From JAJFFW01 sp038531315 (GTDB taxonomy: Bacteria; Pseudomonadota; Alphaproteobacteria; Caulobacterales; Parvularculaceae): a stretch of 44,025 bases of DNA. The stretch is taken from contig JBCBBT010000027.1 in the NCBI GenBank assembly GCA_038531315.1, positions 1 through 44,025 of the forward strand, in the 5' to 3' direction. The translations under genes and the position numbers were made by a program. A model generated the notes under the pieces. It worked only from the letters and a program-made list of their open reading frames with translations. It searched no databases and had not been told where the DNA came from. Shown here piece after piece: positions 41,061 through 44,025 of this stretch; within the stretch, counting starts at the first letter, position 1; every line of letters starts with the position of its first letter.

Positions 41061-43433
41061 ATGCCCTTATGTTTTCCGCAAGCCGCGCCGGTCCGTCACG
41101 GACGCTGTCGGTCCATCTTGTTTCAACCGCGGCGCGCCATGGCCCTGGCGGCCCGTCTCGCTGCGGCGGCGGTGCTTATGGTTATTGTATCAACCGGCCC
41201 TGTCGGCGCCGCTGAGGAGGCCGCGCCGGCGCCGCGTCTTGTCACGCCGGCGGAGGCGACGACCGGCGCGTTGATGTTTGAAAGCGCCGTTCCCGGACGA
41301 TATGTCGAGGCGCCGCTGATCGCCGCCGACGTGAAGATCGAGATCACCGGCCCGCTGGCGCGCACGCGGCTGACCCAGCGTTTTCAGAATATCTCCGATC
41401 AGTGGCTGGAAGGGGTTTACGTCTTTCCGCTGCCCGATGAGGCGGCGGTCGATACCCTTAAGATGCAGATCGGCGACCGTTTCATCGAAGGGCGCATCGA
41501 GGAAAAGAAAAAAGCAAAAGCGCTTTATGACAAAGCCAAAGCAGCCGGCAAGAAAGCAAGCCTCCTCACGCAGGAGCGGGCGAACATCTTCACAAACGCC
41601 GTCGCCAATATCGGTCCCGGCGAGACCGTCATTGTCCAGATCGAATATCAGGAAAATGTGCGTCTCGATGCGAATGTCTTTTCCTTGCGCTTCCCGATGG
41701 TGGTCGCCCCGCGCTTCAATCCGCCGGCGCTGATCGAACAGGTCTCCTTTGACGGCGGCGCCGGTTGGGGAACGCGCAATGCGGTTCCCGATCGCAGCCG
41801 GATTACGCCGCCGGTGATGCGGCCCGAGGCGGCGCGTCAAAACCGGGTGTCGCTGAGCGTCGATCTGAACGCCGGCTTTGCGCTTGGCGACGTCACATCG
41901 GCCTATCATGAAGTGGTTGCGGCGCCGGACGGCGATCGCCGGGTGCGCCTGACCCTCGCGGAAGGCGCAACGCCAGCCAACAAAGACTTTGAGCTGCGCT
42001 GGTCGCCGAAAGCGGGGGCCGCGCCGTCCGCCGCGCTTTTTAAAGAAGAGATCGCGGGCGAGCCCTATTTCCTTTTGATGCTGACGCCGCCATCGGGCAT
42101 TGCGGCGGCGCCGCGTGCGGCGCGCAGCGTCACCTTTGTGATCGATACGTCAGGCTCGATGGGCGGCGCCTCAATCCGCCAGGCGAAAGCAAGCCTCGCG
42201 CTCGCCATGGAGCGGCTTTCCGCCGACGACGTCTTCAACGTGATCGAATTTAATTCTGTCCACAGGGCGTTATTTGAAGCGCCGCGCCCGGCGAGCCGCA
42301 ACAATCGCGCCGCAGCGCTGTCATTCGTCCGCTCCCTGACGGCGCGCGGCGGCACGATGATGGCCCCGGCGCTCTCGCGCGCGCTCGGCGAACGCGCCGA
42401 GGACGAGACCCGCCTTCGGCAGATCATTTTTCTGACAGACGGCGCCATCGGCAATGAGCAACAGCTCTTTGAGCTGATCGCGGCCCGGCGCGGCGGCGCG
42501 CGGATTTTCACGGTCGGCATCGGTTCGGCCCCGAATTCATATTTCATGGCGCGCGCGGCAGAAATCGGGCGCGGCGCCTTCACCCATATCGGGTCCGTTG
42601 ACGAGGTCGGCGCGCGCATGGGCGCGCTCTTTCAAAAACTCGAAACGCCCGCTGTCACCGATCTCGCACTGCAATGGCCGGACGGCGTCGCCGCCGAGGT
42701 CTGGCCGTCGCCATTGCCGGATCTTTACGCCGGCGAGACGCTTGTGGTCGCCGCCAAGGTCTTGGGCGACAAGGTATCCGGCGACGATGTCTTGCGCGAC
42801 AATGTCTCAGGCGAGAGGGGCCCCCTGACCGTATCGGGGAGCGCCGCCGGCCAGCCATGGCGGACGATCCTGCCCCTGGAGGCGGCGGCGCGGCGCAAGG
42901 GCGTTTCAAAGCTCTGGGCCCGGAAGAAAATTGCATCGCTCGAACTGGCGCGCAGCAACGGTCAAGCTGACCGCGATGCGCTCGACGGCGCGGTCCTCAA
43001 GGTCGCCTTGACCCATCAGTTGGTTTCCCGGCTGACAAGCCTCGTCGCCCTCGACGCAACACCCTCGCGGCCCGTTGGGCAGGCGCTGACGGCGACGGCG
43101 ATCCCGCTGCAATTGCCCGAGGGGTGGGATTTTGACGCGGTTTTCGGCCCCGGCGAACGCGAAGCGCTGCGGGAGGCGCGCATGCGTACGCCCGATGCGG
43201 TGAGCGCGGGCCTCAACGCGCCCGACGGCGCGGCGCAATCCTCTGCTCAGCAAGCATCCGCGCCGTTCATCGACTTGCCGCAAGGCGCCGCCCTGTCGGA
43301 CGTTAAGCTCATCGTCGGTCTTGTGATGATGGCGGCGGCGTTGATCATTTTGCTTTTGTTCCGCCGCCTGACGCCCCCGGGCGCCGTAATGGCCCGTGTG
43401 AACGGCGGCGGTTTGCGCAATCCGGCGCGATGA
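41061..43433 (+). CDS. VIT and von Willebrand A domain sortase target protein
   Basis: A 790-residue exported protein of the type annotated as marine proteobacterial sortase target. After a signal sequence (to about residue 50), a VIT domain spans about 65-190 (TRLTQRFQNISDQWLEGVYVFPLPDEAAVD, then ERANIFTNAVANIGPGETV). A von Willebrand A domain starts near 355 with the metal site FVIDTSGSMGG (Asp362). At the end lies a sorting-signal-like tail: LPQGA at 739-743, a membrane helix of about 20 residues, then RR. I chose the ATG at 41061 because GGAGAGAG lies right before it. Its stop overlaps the sortase ATG, so the two act together. Confidence 0.9.
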   Translation: MPLCFPQAAPVRHGRCRSILFQPRRAMALAARLAAAAVLMVIVSTGPVGAAEEAAPAPRLVTPAEATTGALMFESAVPGRYVEAPLIAADVKIEITGPLARTRLTQRFQNISDQWLEGVYVFPLPDEAAVDTLKMQIGDRFIEGRIEEKKKAKALYDKAKAAGKKASLLTQERANIFTNAVANIGPGETVIVQIEYQENVRLDANVFSLRFPMVVAPRFNPPALIEQVSFDGGAGWGTRNAVPDRSRITPPVMRPEAARQNRVSLSVDLNAGFALGDVTSAYHEVVAAPDGDRRVRLTLAEGATPANKDFELRWSPKAGAAPSAALFKEEIAGEPYFLLMLTPPSGIAAAPRAARSVTFVIDTSGSMGGASIRQAKASLALAMERLSADDVFNVIEFNSVHRALFEAPRPASRNNRAAALSFVRSLTARGGTMMAPALSRALGERAEDETRLRQIIFLTDGAIGNEQQLFELIAARRGGARIFTVGIGSAPNSYFMARAAEIGRGAFTHIGSVDEVGARMGALFQKLETPAVTDLALQWPDGVAAEVWPSPLPDLYAGETLVVAAKVLGDKVSGDDVLRDNVSGERGPLTVSGSAAGQPWRTILPLEAAARRKGVSKLWARKKIASLELARSNGQADRDALDGAVLKVALTHQLVSRLTSLVALDATPSRPVGQALTATAIPLQLPEGWDFDAVFGPGEREALREARMRTPDAVSAGLNAPDGAAQSSAQQASAPFIDLPQGAALSDVKLIVGLVMMAAALIILLLFRRLTPPGAVMARVNGGGLRNPAR

Positions 43434-44025
43434 TCCCCGTGATCGCGTTCGGGTTGCGCCGAAACGGTGCGGGCTCCAGACCTTCTCCGCTGGGGCTCGC
43501 GCTGTTTTTCGCATCGCTTTGCATGTTGGCGACAGGCGCCTTTCACACACTCGATGGCGTACGGATCAAAGCCAAGGCGTTTGCTGCTCAGGTCCTGCTT
43601 GACAAAGCGTGGCGCAAAACGCTTGCCGGCGAGGCTGCCGCCAGGCCTTGGCCCTGGGCGGACACATGGCCGGTGCTGATGCTCGAGGCGCCGCGTCTGC
43701 GGCAAAAATCGATTGTGCTTCACGGCGTCAGCGGGCAGGCGATGGCTTTTGGACCGGGGCTGATGACTGGCGGTCCGGCGCCGGGCGAGCCCGGCCTCGC
43801 CGTTATCAGCGCCCACCGCGATACGCATTTCCGGTTCCTGCAGGACGTCGCTCTTGACGATGAAATTCTGGTGACCGGCGCTGACGGCGCGGTGCTCGCA
43901 TTTCGCATCACCGATTTGCGCATTGTTGAAGCAACGCGCTCGGGGCTTTCTCATGACGGCGAGAAATCGCAACTTGCGCTGGTCACTTGCTGGCCATTTG
44001 ACGCTCTGAGGCGCGGGCCGTTGCG
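43430..44025 (+). CDS. Class GN sortase (cut by the window end)
   Basis: The first 198 codons of a proteobacterial-type sortase; the gene runs off the right edge. It has an N-terminal membrane helix (about residues 22-40), the catalytic histidine in ISAHRDTHFRFL and the catalytic cysteine in LVTCWPFD. The arginines just after (ALRRGPL) include the likely third active-site residue. The ATG overlaps the stop of the VIT/VWA target gene (ATGA). It should cleave the LPQGA-type signal of its partner and attach it to an unknown acceptor. The C-terminal end is probably only a few residues beyond the window. Confidence 0.92.
   Translation, partial: MIPVIAFGLRRNGAGSRPSPLGLALFFASLCMLATGAFHTLDGVRIKAKAFAAQVLLDKAWRKTLAGEAAARPWPWADTWPVLMLEAPRLRQKSIVLHGVSGQAMAFGPGLMTGGPAPGEPGLAVISAHRDTHFRFLQDVALDDEILVTGADGAVLAFRITDLRIVEATRSGLSHDGEKSQLALVTCWPFDALRRGPL

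Noticed and set aside
1..44025. CRISPR arrays, insertion sequences, prophage or integrase genes
   Set aside because: No spaced repeats, transposase motifs, terminal inverted repeats or phage structural genes were seen; the only repeats are short tandem pairs.

Overview
The window is a high-GC, gene-dense stretch of a bacterial chromosome, almost certainly from an alphaproteobacterium. The run rsh-pyrE-pdxJ-acpS-lepB-rnc-era, the rpoZ just before rsh and the folM-folB pair are typical of that class. A class GN (proteobacterial) sortase with its VIT/von Willebrand A target suggests a marine lineage. I cannot name the genus. I found no rRNA, tRNA, CRISPR array, insertion sequence or phage gene.

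Layout. 0-9.5 kb holds mixed housekeeping and hypothetical genes: a SatD-like protein with a membrane partner, a soluble lytic transglycosylase, dapA-smpB, an isoprenylcysteine methyltransferase-like membrane enzyme, a family 5 uracil-DNA glycosylase, an NYN-domain protein, folK and an M23-like lipoprotein. 9.7-18.5 kb holds the core block rpoZ, rsh, pyrE, pdxJ, acpS, lepB, rnc, era and a stand-alone malic enzyme. Many of these genes overlap by a few bases.

19.3-33.4 kb is the most interesting part: a locus that I read as sulfoquinovose (6-deoxy-6-sulfoglucose) catabolism down to pyruvate and sulfite. On the minus strand an operon encodes, in transcription order, a YihV-like sulfofructose kinase, a LacD/YihT-type class I aldolase, an L-fucose isomerase-like protein, a GH31 glycosidase and a TRAP transporter (dctQ, dctM, dctP). 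A GntR/HutC regulator separates it from a plus-strand operon suyA-suyB-comC-yeiH-like-slcC. That second operon epimerises sulfolactate through sulfopyruvate, cleaves (R)-sulfolactate to pyruvate and sulfite, and probably exports the sulfur anion. A 17-base motif with 15 identical positions lies upstream of both operons and is a candidate operator for the GntR protein. The two half-pathways meet at sulfolactaldehyde/sulfolactate, but no sulfolactaldehyde dehydrogenase is present in the window.

33.4-40.8 kb holds a DUF2330 protein with an RnfD-like membrane protein, uvrC, a DUF3592-like protein, a divergent FolB homologue with a FolM-like reductase and a Ca2+/Na+ antiporter, plus a well-supported 26-residue membrane peptide gene. 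The window ends in the sortase target gene and a sortase gene cut by the right edge.
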